Assembly: GCA_013407085.1 (NCBI GenBank)
Contig: JACCGJ010014419.1
Span: 52,582-116,581, forward strand
Reading direction: 5' to 3'
DNA: 64,000 nt
Source: Atriophallophorus winterbourni
Taxonomy: Eukaryota > Platyhelminthes > Trematoda > Plagiorchiida > Microphallidae
The notes below the pieces were generated by a model, which worked only from the letters and a program-made list of their open reading frames with translations, made no database searches and was not told the DNA's origin. How positions within the stretch are numbered: position 1 is the first letter of the stretch; each line of letters opens with the position of its first letter. Made by a program: the position numbers and the translations under genes. Of the stretch, positions 1 to 11,586 are shown piece by piece.

Positions 1-1060
1 GGTTTAAAGCGCATAACACGAGTCGTTATTATGCCCCTTAACCTAAGGTCTTTTGTAAAAACCTCCATTCACTGCAATCGTATTGCAGACTTTTACTTGA
101 TTCTCCTTCGTTCGAACTGAATACACCATGAACTAAACCACCTCTGCTATTTATAGCCTCTTTTATCAGTTCCGTATTTTTACGATGAAAATGTAGTCCT
201 TCCCACAGAACGTTTGGGAATATTCGCACAGCCGATTTGTTCACAACTAAGAGGGATGAGGCGAGCAACATATTTTCTACATCTTAGTCTGACACTAGCA
301 TTACACGTAGTAACCTCGGCGTGTTCGAACAAGATGAGTTCGGGGGTCTAAACAATCGTGTCAGCGACGCCGATGAAGCAGTGATACCTAAGCTTCGGCA
401 AAGGTCATTCCATTGTTTCCCATCATCTGCCTTGCGTTACTTTTGCGATGGCGAAGTCGATTCAATTAGATTAATAAAAATTACCGTTAAATCCTTAATT
501 TTTCCTCTTGGGGGGTTTTCGTGTTCAAACTCTCCGGTCTTAGCTTATATACATCCTTCGATAATTCTTTACTTCCATTTACTTGACTACTTGTCTGATT
601 CACAATATCATTGGTCGTACTGAGCTGTTGAAACCGACTTTGTTCGATTTCTGTAGAAATCAATGTTTCCGTGTTCGTTAAGGCTCTCGTGTAAGACTTA
701 AATTGAATGTGGTTAAGGACCGCGTTTTGAACTTGCTCTAGCGCGTTCTGACACGCAAATTTTCGGGAAGACTCTACCATGTTTTCAATCCGTTTAAAGT
801 TCGACTTTACAGCAAACAAGCGTCTTTCCATAATCGAATCAGAGTTTTCGACTCGTGATAAATAACTATTTACTTTTAATCTGCTTGGATTACATATATA
901 GCAGATGCCTGGTATTTTTCCATTATTAATTAGAGTCACTGATTTGGATGATACAGACTTTTCACAAATCGCATGAATAGCAATTATACACAAGTAACAT
1001 TTATCTTGATGTGATCTGGGACTTACCAGCTCTGAACAAAGTTAACACTTTTACACGCCC
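1..1060 (-). pseudogene. CR1-like LINE fragment: ORF1 and start of second coding block
   Basis: A non-LTR retrotransposon remnant reads leftwards and runs off the window edge. The stretch 487-1050 encodes an ORF1-type protein with Cys/His pairs that look like a PHD-type zinc finger (CYLC, then AIHAIC, then CYICNP) and a long polar, probably coiled-coil region. The stretch 38-271 encodes the next domain (LLASSLLVVNKSAVRIFP and onwards). Both blocks have a better preserved paralogue in this window at 36999-38359 in the same order, which is the main evidence. Reading frame is lost between the blocks, so it is a dead copy. CR1-group elements with PHD fingers in ORF1 are known; assignment to CR1 is inference. 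Confidence 0.75.
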
Positions 1061-1504
1061 CGTCGTCAGCTCCGTTTAAGGTCACGTTGTCGGTAATCGT
1101 TACGAGTCGATACGGTGGGCGAAGCGGTGGTTAATCGCTCGGTGTCTGTCGATTGGGTGCAACAACGAGTGGATACGATGCAGTGCGATCAAACAGACAG
1201 TAAACATGTACCTTTTCACGTGAAGCGGGGCTGTTCTGTTAGATTTGATCCCACAGTTTTGAAATAACTGTTGGTAAATACCAACTAAAGAGATCTTCCT
1301 TTTGGTATGCGAGTTGATTTGAGTTTGATTTTCAAGGATTGACGTTTCTCAGACTTAAAAAAAGTATATTCCGAATGAGGAAGTTGAGACAAGTTCAATG
1401 ATATAAAAACCGTTTAGAGCCGTCAATAGAGCAAGCAATAAAATCCAAATATATGCTATCGTAAATTTGTACTTAGACACCGTAGTCTGTCACCATGGTG
1501 AGTG
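1061..1504. other. Unassigned stretch
   Basis: No coding block, RNA gene or recognisable repeat was found between the LINE fragment and the 18S-like segment. It may be the degraded 5' region of the LINE. Confidence 0.4.
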
Positions 1505-1640
1505 CAATTCATAATCTTGCGCTGATTACGTCCCTGCCCTTTGTGCACACCGCCCGTCACTACTACCGATTGATTAAGCAAGGTCATTGGATCGATGCTT
1601 CGGCGGCCAGGCCGTATTCATCTTGGTGACATGTACCACA
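1505..1640 (+). pseudogene. 18S rRNA 3'-end fragment
   Basis: The segment contains the universally conserved small-subunit rRNA stretch GATTACGTCCCTGCCCTTTG, followed by the CACCGCCCGTC block and CTACTACCGATTGA, in correct order and spacing for the last part of eukaryotic 18S rRNA. It has substitutions at otherwise invariant positions (GTGCACACC for GTACACACC, CGTCACTAC for CGTCGCTAC). Homology fades after about 1640 and no ITS, 5.8S or 28S sequence follows. It is therefore a dispersed, decayed fragment, not a working rDNA unit. Confidence 0.85.
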
Positions 1641-1908
1641 AATTTATTTAAGCCAGAATTTTCGACACTCCGTTCCAGTAGCACTTATCCCAGTAAGTAA
1701 ACTTACGAAAGTGAATAACTCTAAAATGCAGTTATTAAATGTTATATGGAATTAATATTATTAGGGAGGCAGAGTCATGCTCCATATAAACATATCTATA
1801 CGTATCATGTGAGCATGATCGTACTTTTCGAACATCATGGGAAGGTAATTCATGTTCAATTGTAGCTATCATATGTAATTGAATGCGAAATCCCTCTATA
1901 GTACAGAG
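1641..1908. other. Unassigned stretch
   Basis: AT-rich, no supported feature. Confidence 0.4.
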
Positions 1909-2136
1909 TCATCCGCCATCGTGAGTGTGTTTTGCATATGCTGCCGTATGGTTAGATTCAGCGACGAAGCTCGCGGATTTGGATCGACAAACAACGGCAA
2001 AATGATCAACTTTAGCACATTTATGGCGCTTGACATTACGTTCATGCTGGATCATTCGCTCGGTGATTCGAAATTCCGCAGCGTTAGAATTATTACTTCG
2101 ATTGTGTAGTACTTTTCGGACTTTGCGATTGTCCAA
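1909..2136 (-). pseudogene. Possible LTR-retrotransposon gag zinc-knuckle remnant
   Basis: An open stretch of about 75 codons contains HKCAKVDHFAVVCRSKSAS, which resembles the CCHC knuckle plus basic tail of gypsy-type gag proteins (GHFAxxCRSK). The first cysteine pair is incomplete and no other gag or pol motifs are seen around it. This is a weak call based on one short motif; it could be coincidence. Confidence 0.35.
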
Positions 2137-2839
2137 CTCGGGCTACATCATTAACGGTGGGACAACAGGGAGCTTGAACCATTATTTCTTCCTGATTTGT
2201 AGCAATGTCACTATATTAAGCCCCAGTGATCTTGCGTGGGACTTGAGCTAAAAGCATTTTTCGTAATTTGGGGCGTAGGATGCGGTTAAGCAATTGTTGT
2301 TTGCAGAGGAATTCATCGAATTTCTAGGCTAGTAACTGGGGTCTTACAAACGAACTGCTTGGTTTCATTGAGAGATAAAGCAATTCAAAGGTTCGCTTGC
2401 TTTTTGAATAGTCCGTGTGAACTTGAATCATGTAGCATAAAGATTCTGCTGTGCACCCAGCAATGTAATTAGTACAGTAAATACTTCATTGAACGTAGTT
2501 TTATTACGGACATCATGGATATCATATTGTCTTTGTCCAACAGGACCCAGATGATTTCTTAACAATTTTAATGTGTTTTTTCGACGAGCACGAGTTTTGG
2601 GTGTAGAATGTCCAGTAGTTCAAAGTAACCCAGAGAAGTAGTTTTTCATGTGATTCGTGAATCTCGAGGAGGACAGCTAACATCCTTCCAAATGTGTGTA
2701 GGAGGGCAAATATGAGCGAATGAATTCATTGTAAATAATCCGATAAATCTCGCGACGCCAATATGTTTCATAGCAGTAAGAACGTACATGCACGTTAGGA
2801 ACCAAGTTTTATTCGTCCGAACATTAACAACGACCTACT
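2137..2839. other. Unassigned stretch
   Basis: No coding block or repeat recognised by eye. It directly precedes a plus-strand reverse transcriptase remnant and may be its degraded upstream part. Confidence 0.35.
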
Positions 2840-3600
2840 AGAGACACTCTCATGCAAGGTGATTCTTTATTCAGATGATATTAAACTTTGGATGATGATT
2901 AAAGCAACTGCGGACTGTGTACAGCTGCAACGTTAATTACATTCACTCCATGAATTGTCTGTACGGAATTGTTAGCAATTCAATTTCCAAAAATGCAAGG
3001 TGTTTCAAATTCTTAAGCAATTAAATTAGCAATATCACTTTGGATGGACGATTTTGAGCTGGACCTAGTCGGAAATGGATCTTAGAGCCTAGGTATGCGG
3101 CAGCCTGAAAAACAACCTGCATTGTGAGGTCATCTACAATCGTGCTTCCAAGCTTCTAGGTATGCTGCGACGGATTTTTAGAACCTTCTCGCTTGGAACG
3201 TTGCCCAACATCATGGAAGCATACTTAATTCCAACAATACTGAATGCATCACGAGCTTGGACTCTGTGGTTAAAAAAGGATATATTATTGCTTGATAAAA
3301 TATAATATCGTGCAACCAAACTCGTAACTGGTTTCGGGAAAGTAGCGTACGAGGAACGATAGCAAAACTGAAACTCACTACTCTCATTCAAAAAAGCCTT
3401 CGAAGTGATGTGATACTAACCTACAAAATATTAAATACCCAACATCGTCCATTTATTCGAATACTGTGAGCCACGAAATACACGCAGTCACTCAGCGACA
3501 CTAAGAATCCCCATCATATATCAGCTATGTAGTAGGCTGACCACTACAATAATGTCCCCAATGAATGTTGGGAAAAAGGCACAGGAGAATGAAATTTCAT
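2840..3600 (+). pseudogene. CR1-like reverse transcriptase fragment
   Basis: Around 2860-2935 the plus strand reads YSDDIKLWMMIKATADCVQ, the reverse transcriptase active-site block (xxDD) followed by the usual downstream helix. Further on (3200-3430) come AKLKLTTLIQKSLRSDVIL and TYKIL, matching the LINE C-terminal region that follows the thumb. Several stops and frame changes separate the blocks, so the copy is dead. The open frame on the opposite strand at 3134-3391 is a shadow of this. Confidence 0.7.
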
Positions 3601-4600
3601 CGCGGTAGCCAAAACGTGCACGGAAGTAATCACGGAACACGACTCAACGGGAAGTGTGTATGAAGGACAATTGTTAGGTACAGTAAAACAATGTTGTTAC
3701 ACAGCCACCTTCAAGAAGTCTGGTCAGAGAAGACATGTGATCAGTAATTGACATTTGAACGGGCTAAGCGGTCTCAGGACGTTCCAGGTTGGAACATAGT
3801 TTCTCAGCAACCAGTCACTTCGAAATTAGCCAAGGCACTTGATCTGCATGGGTCTATTGTAGGTGGTGACCAGGGTAGGGTACACAATAAACCGATCAGT
3901 ACTAAGCCGAAGCACGTCTCACATGGGGTGAACGTGCTGCCGGAGCCCACTCACACGGGGTGAACATGTTACTAGCGGGAATCACCTGCCTGGCATGGTT
4001 TTAGTATGAACACAGTAGGAGCAGATGCAGGTACATCCGTAGGCTTGACAACGAAGAACCAGATGCTTCGAAAACATAGTCCCTGATGAGAATTTCTTGC
4101 ATCCCCAGGGTTGATGGCAAACGGCATTGCTTGGAGAAAGCTGAGTGGCGTGTAGTCAGACTTGCAAGGTAATGGACTGATAGGTTTCGAGCTGGAAGTT
4201 GTGTTCTCATGGTTGGACCTACCGAGTTGGTTGGCGACAATCGTCGGTGATCAGTGGGTGGCGTGTGGCACGGTTTGAACAGTGGGCGGTGTATCTGAGG
4301 AGTGCATGGGATTAAAACCACGACCGAGTTATAGTGATGAGGCACAAAAACATGCTCCACGCGATAATAAGTTGTTAAATACCCGCTACATAATCGACAG
4401 ACTGACGGATTCGCGCGCCTACTCGCTGTGGGGTGATGGCGGATTATGAGTAAATACTTGATGTACAAGTGGTTATTATCCAAAATAGCGGGGTTGCCAT
4501 GACAGTTTCACGCTGCACGTATCCACTGGTTTTCGGCCATACAAATTTTTTCGTAAGAATCTTAACTCTAGCACGAATGCCAGGATGTGAAAGTTTGTGT
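3601..4600. other. GT-rich unassigned stretch, possible element UTR
   Basis: No protein domain was recognised. The minus strand is open for 160 codons (4001-4483), but its Arg/Pro/His-rich translation looks like an accident of base composition. A short direct repeat (TCACATGGGGTGAACGTG and TCACACGGGGTGAACATG) lies at about 3920-3966. Confidence 0.35.
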
Positions 4601-4909
4601 ATGTTATGCATAATGCGCCTGGATAAATAGTCGAAGACCGCTGCGGTAAGACTCCAAGGCTATAGCCCAAGCCATCGGGCAAGCGGAGAAGTGTGATATC
4701 GAAAGAATAGGAGTCCCTGTGCTGTGTGATGCCGCATCGGTAGCTTGCACTGCAGCGAATTCTCTGAGTTCGAGGGAGAGTGGCAACTCTATCACACTCG
4801 TTGCAGATAGTGAGTCAGAGATAGGAAGTGGGGCACCTGAGATATATGGTATATCAGTCGTGAACTGACTGACAAAATCCTGGTGCGTAGTCTCTAGAAG
4901 AGTACCTAC

Positions 4910-5012
4910 CCGCAAAGTGCCAAGCAACAGGAAACAGGAAAAGCAGATAAGCAAGCGCGTGAAAAAGATAAGCGTGCAAGCGGAATATACAAAGCAAATA
5001 CACAAAAAGCAG
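4910..5012 (-). repeat. Dispersed repeat E, copy 1
   Basis: About 100 bp which, read on the minus strand, match the segment 9211-9310 on the plus strand (shared blocks TTTGTATATTC, GCTTGC and TTGCTTATCTG in the same order). The two copies are thus an inverted pair about 4.2 kb apart. Identity of the element is unknown. Confidence 0.6.
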
Positions 5013-5337
5013 CTTTTTTTTAGTATCACTGCGTGCGTTTTTGTGTTTTTAGTTTTTTATCAAATATAATACCGTATTAAAAAATGATGACACAATAAAA
5101 TACACTGGTGCCGCTGGCTTCGGTTTGTAGCCATATCTCGTAAGGTTTCCAGCTAACTATTGTGTGAAAATTTTGGACCCTACCCAGGCAAACGAATACG
5201 CCCCACCGAGCCTAGCGCTACGGTGAGTTTCTTCATCCAAACGCGCCACGCCATGGACTAGCCACCCGATCGTTTTTCCCAGCATTTATCAGGCTCTGTG
5301 AATAAGTCGTGACATGGTGAACGGTGCTGAGCCATTC

Positions 5338-6290
5338 TTAAAACATGAATCCCTGAATGCTACTTATGTCTGACGAGTCTGTTTTGTTTTGAAAAGACTT
5401 AGAGTGGGATGGGATACAACATCTTTTAAAAAATTGTTCCAGGCGATACAAACACGAACGGAGAAGTTTCTTCTGCAGATGATGCGTGAGGTCTATTGAA
5501 TAAGTTTTCGGGAGTGGCGGCGTAGATGCGAAGTTTTTGTGTTCAAGGCGAACAAATCTGAACAAGAATGATTTTGTGTCGGCAGAATTTGTTAAAGCAA
5601 AATAAGATCCCAACAAATCCATCGATATTTCATGGTGAACAAGTTGAGTTTCGCCTGTCTTTCAGATCATTGGACGCATAGACCCCTTACTAGCTTGGTT
5701 ACTCGTTGCTGCGGTGGTTCAAGCATCCTTTCGTCCTTTATTAGCCTCGGTTTCCAATCTTGCACGGCATACTTTATATGTGGCCGAATGAATGCTCCCA
5801 GAAGTACACGAAATGGGGCTGGCTCAAATTTGTTAAGGGCTTGTCGTAAAAGACCTACCATGGTGCCGATAAAGTTGGCTGTTTTCATGCACTTGGCTGA
5901 GATAAAGAGATTGCATTGTGTGATGACCCCTAGTTCGCGTTCAGAAGCTGTCACATGCAGTAACTGATCCCCAAGAAGATATAGTGGAGCAGTCCTCATA
6001 CGAGTGGGAACAATACGGAATTGCATTACGTTTAAGGTAACTCTGTTGTCAGTTATCCATTTGTGTAGTGTGCTGACGTTGGCCTGGAGCAAATTCACGT
6101 CGTGCTAGCCGCGAATAGTACGCCAAAGATTAATGTCATCCACGTAAGGCAATACAGACAATTGCAGAGAGCGCGTAACGTCATTTATGAATATGAGGAA
6201 CAGGTACGCACCTAAGCCCTGTGGAACTTCACTTAGAGTGGCAATTGGAGATAAAACAGTTGTCCACTCGAACTCGGGTGCTTTGTTCAC
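5338..6290 (-). pseudogene. CR1-like LINE reverse transcriptase, C-terminal half
   Basis: The minus strand first reads EVPQGLGAYLFLIFINDV and then SVLPYVDDINLW (6105-6290). These are RT blocks 4 and 5, including the catalytic YVDD. After a stop or frame break, 5667-6098 gives the thumb and C-terminal segment (ERELGVITQCN, FIRPHIKYAVQDWKPRLIK, RVTKLVRGL). The stretch 5338-5622 continues into the LINE tail. The canonical GSVLGPLLF is degraded to GLGAYLF. The endonuclease and N-terminal RT are missing, so it is a 5'-truncated, mutated copy. Confidence 0.85.
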
Positions 6291-6605
6291 TCAGATAACT
6301 CCTCAGCCAGTAAAGTAATTTCTCACGGATTCCCTGCGAGGCTCACTTCTATAGGAGTGTGGATGTGTGGGGTACTCACCTCTGCATGGAGTAGAGCCAT
6401 CTATTTTCTACCCCGTATGCTGAAATATGCTAAGAATTCAGGCATCATGGCAACTTCAAATATCAAATGTGCTGACCATTGCGCAGTTTCAAGTGAATAA
6501 GCTAAAAGAGAACTTCCGGTGGCGCTCAGCCCGCTTGTAGAAGAGTCTTAGTTGCTGATGCCGATCTGCAAGGCAATAGTGAGACTACAGTCAGAGTTTT
6601 CTGTT
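6291..6605. other. Unassigned stretch
   Basis: No supported feature. Confidence 0.35.
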
Positions 6606-6830
6606 CAAACTCACAAGCCTGATCCAGACAAAGTGCCGAACAGTCATAAACTGTACATCGGCTAAGATACTATCAGGTTGCCCAGGCCCAGACAGATATG
6701 AGGATGAAAATAGAAATAGTAGTGAGGCTCCAGCATATTTTCGCTTGCAGCTCATTACCAATGGGAAATCAATTTAGTACGGTGTTAGCTGCACAGCACG
6801 GAAGTACTGCACGATTCCACATCCCTGCAT
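6606..6830 (-). repeat. SINE-like repeat family A, near full-length
   Basis: One of about fourteen copies of a ~235-bp repeat. Diagnostic blocks on the plus strand are CACAAGCCTGATCCAG, GATACT.TCAGGTTGCCCAGG, AGACAGATATGAGG, and the end TGCACGAT.CACATCC. Strand follows the inferred sense direction: all truncated copies in the window keep the GTATG..GAAAGC end, so that end is taken as 3'. No internal pol III promoter was found with confidence. Confidence 0.85.
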
Positions 6831-7269
6831 CTAGAAAAAAAATATTCGCTTGCCACACGCATGATCGCTGGCTTGCATGTACCTTCTCTTAGCATTAGGG
6901 CTTTTCTCGCTCAAACGGAGATAGCTTTAGGGTGATCCTCCTTAACTTGGACGACTTCGTTCAGATGTATTCTGTGGTTGGTACAATGATCATAGCCGTA
7001 AACTGTGTAAGTGGCATCTTACGCTGGAACCTAGAGCATTCGGCTAGTTAACGCCCTCAACTTACTTTTCGAAAACTTGTCTGGACAGCTACAGTGGCTG
7101 CGCGTAATAATAGGCTGTCCGAACGATAACAGGTGCTAATTCCGGAGCCCTTCTAACGAAAAATTGGTTTGGACCTTAACGTGGTGTAATGGCTTGTGTA
7201 CCGTTATGACCCTTTGAGCTGTACTGGGTGGTCATTTGGCTCCAACAGAGCTACTGATACCAAGAAGGT
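6831..7269. other. Unassigned stretch
   Basis: No supported feature; it may include degraded sequence upstream of the following RTE copy. Confidence 0.35.
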
Positions 7270-9120
7270 CGATGGGTAAATGTCAGACAAACTCAGTCTC
7301 AACCCACTGCATTGTGGTTTTGGTTTTTTTAGCCAAAGGCTCCGGGTGGGGGCCCCTAAGCCAACCCCCTACTTCGGCCTTGGCAACTGGGTAGTATCAC
7401 GCCCACAAGCAACTATGAAAATACAGCTAAAAATGACAGATCTCGTGCTCTCGCGCTTTGTTCACAATTCTTTCAATGCTCTCACACTACATGCAAACTA
7501 TTTTAATAAGCGTTTTCCGTTTTGTAGTTCTTTGAGTAGCCCTGACAAAAGTATTGCTTTTTCATCGTGGTCTCCAACTTTAGCCACGTCGAGTGTTTCG
7601 CCTGCTTCTAATACCTCCACAGCGTTCTTTCATCCGCCCGTATCATTCAAAATAGCGGCTTATAATGTACGGACTATTATGCATTGGACTACAGGCAACA
7701 TTGGCCCGCGCACTCGATAGCCTTGATATCGATGTATGCTGTGTGTCGAAAACGCGCATGCATAACTCCAGTTCGGTTACGGTTTTGTTTAATCCTTCAA
7801 ATTTATACCTGTCCACTGATGACGACGCCACGGCATATGTTCAGGCTGTTGTCGGAATCGTCTTGCTTTAGCATCTGAGTGCCAAACGGGGAGAGCAAAT
7901 CCGCGAGGAACAAACTGATTTTCTTGCCGGTCGAGAGCGTGTGGATCAAATCTTCACACCCGTCAATTACTGTAGCAACGCCACACTTTTCGTAGGATCA
8001 TCATCGTGGTATTCCTTGACATTCGAGCGGCATTCCAATCAATCAATCTTTGGAACTGAAATACGGAGTGCCCGAAAAGTATGTTTGAACCTCTAAAACA
8101 TTATATTACGGAACCTCGGCAGGGTTCCAGCGTACGGACAGTTGTCGACCTCGTTCACTATCTCCACTGGGGTGCGGCAGGGCTGCTCTAACTCGCCGTT
8201 ATTTTTTAACTCCGCGATCGACGATGTCCTAAGGAAAGCTTGAGCTAGTCCGATGAGCGTAGGTGTTGATCTTCTGCCGGGCGAGAGAGCTACCGATCTA
8301 GATTATGCGGATGACATCGCTCTTCTGAGAGATGTACCTCATATAATGCAACAAGCCCTGAACCGCCTGACACTTGAATCTTCAAGGTATGGCATGTGCT
8401 TTGCCACTAGAAGGTGTAAAACACTTACCCGGGACTGGAGCGGCTCTCTTCCAAATCGCACTGTGTGATTTCAATCTTGATCTGGTCCACAGCTTTGTTT
8501 ACCTCGACAGTTGTATCTCTGCTGGCGGTTGTGTCGATAACGAGATCTCACTGCGTGTAAGCAAAGTAGGTGTAACGTTAGCTAACCTTCGCCATTTTCG
8601 GTGTCAACGCGATTTTTCACTCCATAATAAAGGTCGAGTGCACAACGCAGGCGTGCTTGCTACACTCCTCTATGGCTGCGAAACTGGGTGTATCTGACAG
8701 TAAGATGCCCATCGGCTTTCTGTTTTCGACACCCGTTGCATGCGTACGATTGCTCGCATTTGGTGGAAGAATCGCGTTACAAATATAGATGTCTGCAAGC
8801 GGGTCATAGGACCACGTCGCTACGGACTGAGAGAAATGCTGATGCTTGCTCGTTTACGATGGTTATGACAGGTTTTATGAATGCCTCACCACTGTTTACC
8901 ACACCGCGCCTTATTTGCAGAACCTGGTAAAAGTTGAGATAAACGACCGGTGGCCAGTCCATAACGGACCACGTTAGGATGAAGAAACTCACCGTAGCGA
9001 TAGGCACAGTGGGGCGTATTCGTTTGCCTGGGTGGGGTCCGAAAGATCCACTTGATCGTTAGTTGGAAACCTTACGAGAGATGGCTGCAACTTGAAGTCA
9101 GTGTCACTAGTGTATTTTAT
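7270..9120 (+). pseudogene. RTE-like LINE, internally deleted copy
   Basis: Start of the endonuclease at about 7645-7870 (IAAYNVRTIM, then DIDVCCVSKTRMHNSSSV, in shifting frames). The copy then jumps to the reverse transcriptase: REEQTDFLAGRERVDQIFTP at about 7905, AYGQLSTSFTISTGVRQGC at about 8133, and the catalytic LDYADDIALL at 8300. The RT C-terminus follows (FVYLDSCISAGG, LHNKGRVHNAGVLATLLYGCET to 8690; RRYGLREMLMLARLRW to about 8870). Most of the endonuclease and the linker are missing and several stops occur. Families resembling this are abundant in trematodes. A better endonuclease copy lies at 38385-40175. Confidence 0.88.
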
Positions 9121-9210
9121 CATGTGTGTCATAAATTTTATCTGATATGATTGTATGATATTTGATCAAAAAAGAAAAATCGCATGCAGTGAAACTATAA
9201 AAACAAGTTG

Positions 9211-9310
9211 CTTTTTACGCATTTGTTTTTGTATATTCTGCTTGCCCGCTTTCGTTTTTTACGCGTTTGCTTATCTGGTTTTCCTGCTTCATGTTGCTTA
9301 ACACTTCGGC
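9211..9310 (+). repeat. Dispersed repeat E, copy 2
   Basis: Inverted partner of 4910-5012, described there. Confidence 0.6.
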
Positions 9311-9723
9311 TCCAGAATTGTGCTTCATGATGATCATTTTTGTGTTAAAATTTACTGCTGTCCATCGTCTTCTGTATCCGTTTGACACGAATTTTTTATA
9401 GATATTACTTTGTCACTGATAGGCCATTCCCTTCCTTTTCTATTCACAGGTACACGCTCCTGTGCTACCATCGAAACAAGGGCAGTGCCAGGTGCTCCTA
9501 TGCAGATCTCCCAAAGAATCTGGACACTCGTTTCGACTTTGTCTGTTATTGCCCCGTGTTACTGATACTTCTTCTGGAGCCAAAGCAGAAGGTGGGTTAT
9601 CCCGGATAACTCATTTCACGATACGAATCATGGGTACATTCTACTGGCAAAACGGAACACGGGACTCTAGGACCACTATTACACTGTCCCGGGTTTCAAG
9701 TCCCATCTCCTCCATGAATGAAT
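9311..9723. other. Unassigned stretch
   Basis: May be a continuation of repeat E, but no alignment beyond about 100 bp could be made by eye. Confidence 0.3.
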
Positions 9724-9959
9724 GAAAGCACAAGCCTGGTCCAGGCAAAGTGCGGCACAGTTAGAGACTAACACGTGGGCTGAGATACTGTCAGGTTGCC
9801 CAGGCCTAGACAAACATGACAAAAGAAATAGAAAGAAAATAGAAATGGTAGTGAGACTCCAGCGTGTTGCAGCATGCACCTCACTACCGGTGTTCAATCA
9901 ATTGAGCACGATGTTAGCCGTACAACACAGAAACACTGCACGATTGCACATCAGTGCAT
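9724..9959 (-). repeat. SINE-like repeat family A, full-length
   Basis: Full-length copy: GAAAGCACAAGCCTGGTCCA at the 3' end through CACGATTGCACATCAGTGCA at the 5' end, with a small insertion (about 9793-9840, AGAAATAGAAAGAAAATAG). Confidence 0.88.
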
Positions 9960-9989
9960 ATTGCACCCTGTTAGGAAACGCTTTTGAAA

Positions 9990-10195
9990 ACTGTTTTGTC
10001 GACAAAAAATTTCGTTTCGCAGCAATTTCCAGTTTTTCACCCAATTGTGGTTTGCGTGAATTGTTTGCCCGACTGAATCCCCCTAAACCTTCTACAACGA
10101 GTCATTGATTTACCTAAGAGTTTGAAAACCCTGATGATTTTGATCCCATATTAACCAAGGAGAATGCAAGTCATAAGAAAGTTAAATCTTTCTTT
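9990..10195 (+). pseudogene. Protein-like segment with two in-frame stops
   Basis: One frame reads KKFRFAAISSFSPNCGLREL, then FARLNPPKPSTTSH, TGA, two codons, TAA, then EFENPDDFDPILTKENASHK and KVKSFFSRL followed by TAA. Codon use and the acidic-then-basic composition look coding-like, unlike the flanking sequence. I do not recognise the protein. It could be a processed-gene remnant or two exons of a real gene (a possible acceptor, CCTAAG, precedes the second block). The call is tentative. Confidence 0.3.
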
Positions 10196-10527
10196 TCGAG
10201 ATTATAATTGGTAAAGTTTGTGTGTAGGTGATATGACACATACTCTGCACCATCTTTGTATCCATCTTTTACATTCTCTCAAGTGTATCACGTTCGCCTT
10301 TCGTATTATGGCTAAACTACGCATAGCATATATTCTAAAAATTGAAGGACCATGTGTCGAATGAAACTTCCTTGCAGTAAGGGCCGCAAATAAACGGCGG
10401 ATGGCCCCTTATCGTCCTAGTAGCACTATCTATTTTCCTCTACGAGTTAGTTAATTACGCAAAAGCGAATTTCATTACATTTATTTTGTTATGGACACAA
10501 AAAACAGCACCAGTAGATCACACATAC

Positions 10528-10712
10528 ACGAATGTGCAATCTTACAGTACTTCTGTACTACACAACTGAAACCGTGTTAAATTGATTTGGCACCGGTACT
10601 GAACAGAATGCAAAAACACGCTGGAGTCTCACTGCTATTTTATTCCTTATATCTGTCTAGGCCTGAGCAACCTGACAGTATCTTGGCCCACTTGCGGTCT
10701 ATGACTTCGTCC
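10528..10712 (+). repeat. SINE-like repeat family A, diverged
   Basis: Begins GAATGTGCAATCTTACAGTA and includes AAATTGATTTGGCACCGGTA, CGCTGGAGTCTCACTGC and TCTGTCTAGGCCTGAGCAAC. The 3' end is eroded. Confidence 0.8.
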
Positions 10713-10827
10713 ACGCCTAATCCTCGATAGGTTCGGTAACTTCTTAGGTCTCACCCTTCCTATCTTTTTTAGAATTTTTACCATATCATGGTTGTATGGT
10801 AGTTAAGCACCCGTTACTTGTTACCGG

Positions 10828-10892
10828 TATAGCTATGACTTCACGGCACTTTGCCTGGACCAGATTTCTGATTTCATACTCATACTCGTATA
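10828..10892 (+). repeat. SINE-like repeat family A, 3' fragment
   Basis: Matches only the 3' part of the family (CGGCACTTTGCCTGGACCAG, then TTTCATACTCATACTCGTA). It retains the (CATAC)-like tail and lacks the 5' two thirds. Confidence 0.7.
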
Positions 10893-11127
10893 TGCAATAA
10901 TTGCATGTAAGTGCAATTGTGCAGCACTTTTGTACTCTGCAGTTAACCGTGCTAAATTGAATTGCCACTGGCAGTGAGCTGCATGCTGGAATCTCACTGC
11001 CATTTCTATTTTATTTTCGTTTCTCATATCTGTCTTTGCCTGGGCAACCCGACAGTATCTTACCCCATGTGCAATCTTTGACTACACGCCTATTTACAAG
11101 GATTAAGCTTGTGCTTCCCATACACGG
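10893..11127 (+). repeat. SINE-like repeat family A, diverged full-length
   Basis: Reads TGCAATTGTGCAGCACTT, then ATTTCTATTTTATTTTCGTT, CATATCTGTCTTTGCCTGGG and CGACAGTATCTTACCCCATG, ending near CTTGTGCTTCCCATACAC. It abuts the preceding 3' fragment directly. Confidence 0.8.
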
Positions 11128-11280
11128 ATACGTGTACCCCTACCTTCGCTAATTAATCTTTATTAGAGATCACGGTGACTTTACCTTCATCAGCTTTGGT
11201 GACAAGTATATCCTTTTGCAGCCGCTGTTTGATAGGGATCGTACAACGAACCACTATGTTCAAACACAGAATCACATAGT

Positions 11281-11352
11281 GGTATGAAAAGCACAAGCCT
11301 GATCCAGGCGAAGTGCCGCACATCAGAACTGCACGTGGGCTAAGATACTGTC
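11281..11352 (-). repeat. SINE-like repeat family A, 5'-truncated
   Basis: Keeps GTATGAAAAGCACAAGCCTG through GGGCTAAGATACTGTCA, then breaks off into family B sequence. Confidence 0.8.
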
Positions 11353-11586
11353 ACATAGTGTTTTTGCCTCAAGCATCCAAGGCGATTATGGATGACCAAA
11401 GTCAGGTGTTGCTCACATCCCCCGCACGTACACACCACAACTGGTTTCTGGCTGTTTGCCATCATCATCTGGAGACAGTAAGTTAGGATAACAGTGGAAA
11501 AGTGGTAAACATTGTTAGACTTTGAAGCCACTGTTTTATATGCTGTTACAAGGCACACTGAACCTAATCTTGCTGTCTTCACCTGA

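Noticed and set aside
4081..4140. CTGATGAG as a further hammerhead core
   Set aside because: No GAAA partner at the right distance and no stem I.
4001..4483. 160-codon open frame on the minus strand
   Set aside because: No domain, unusual Arg/His/Pro-rich composition, no splice-supported neighbours; probably composition bias within a repeat.
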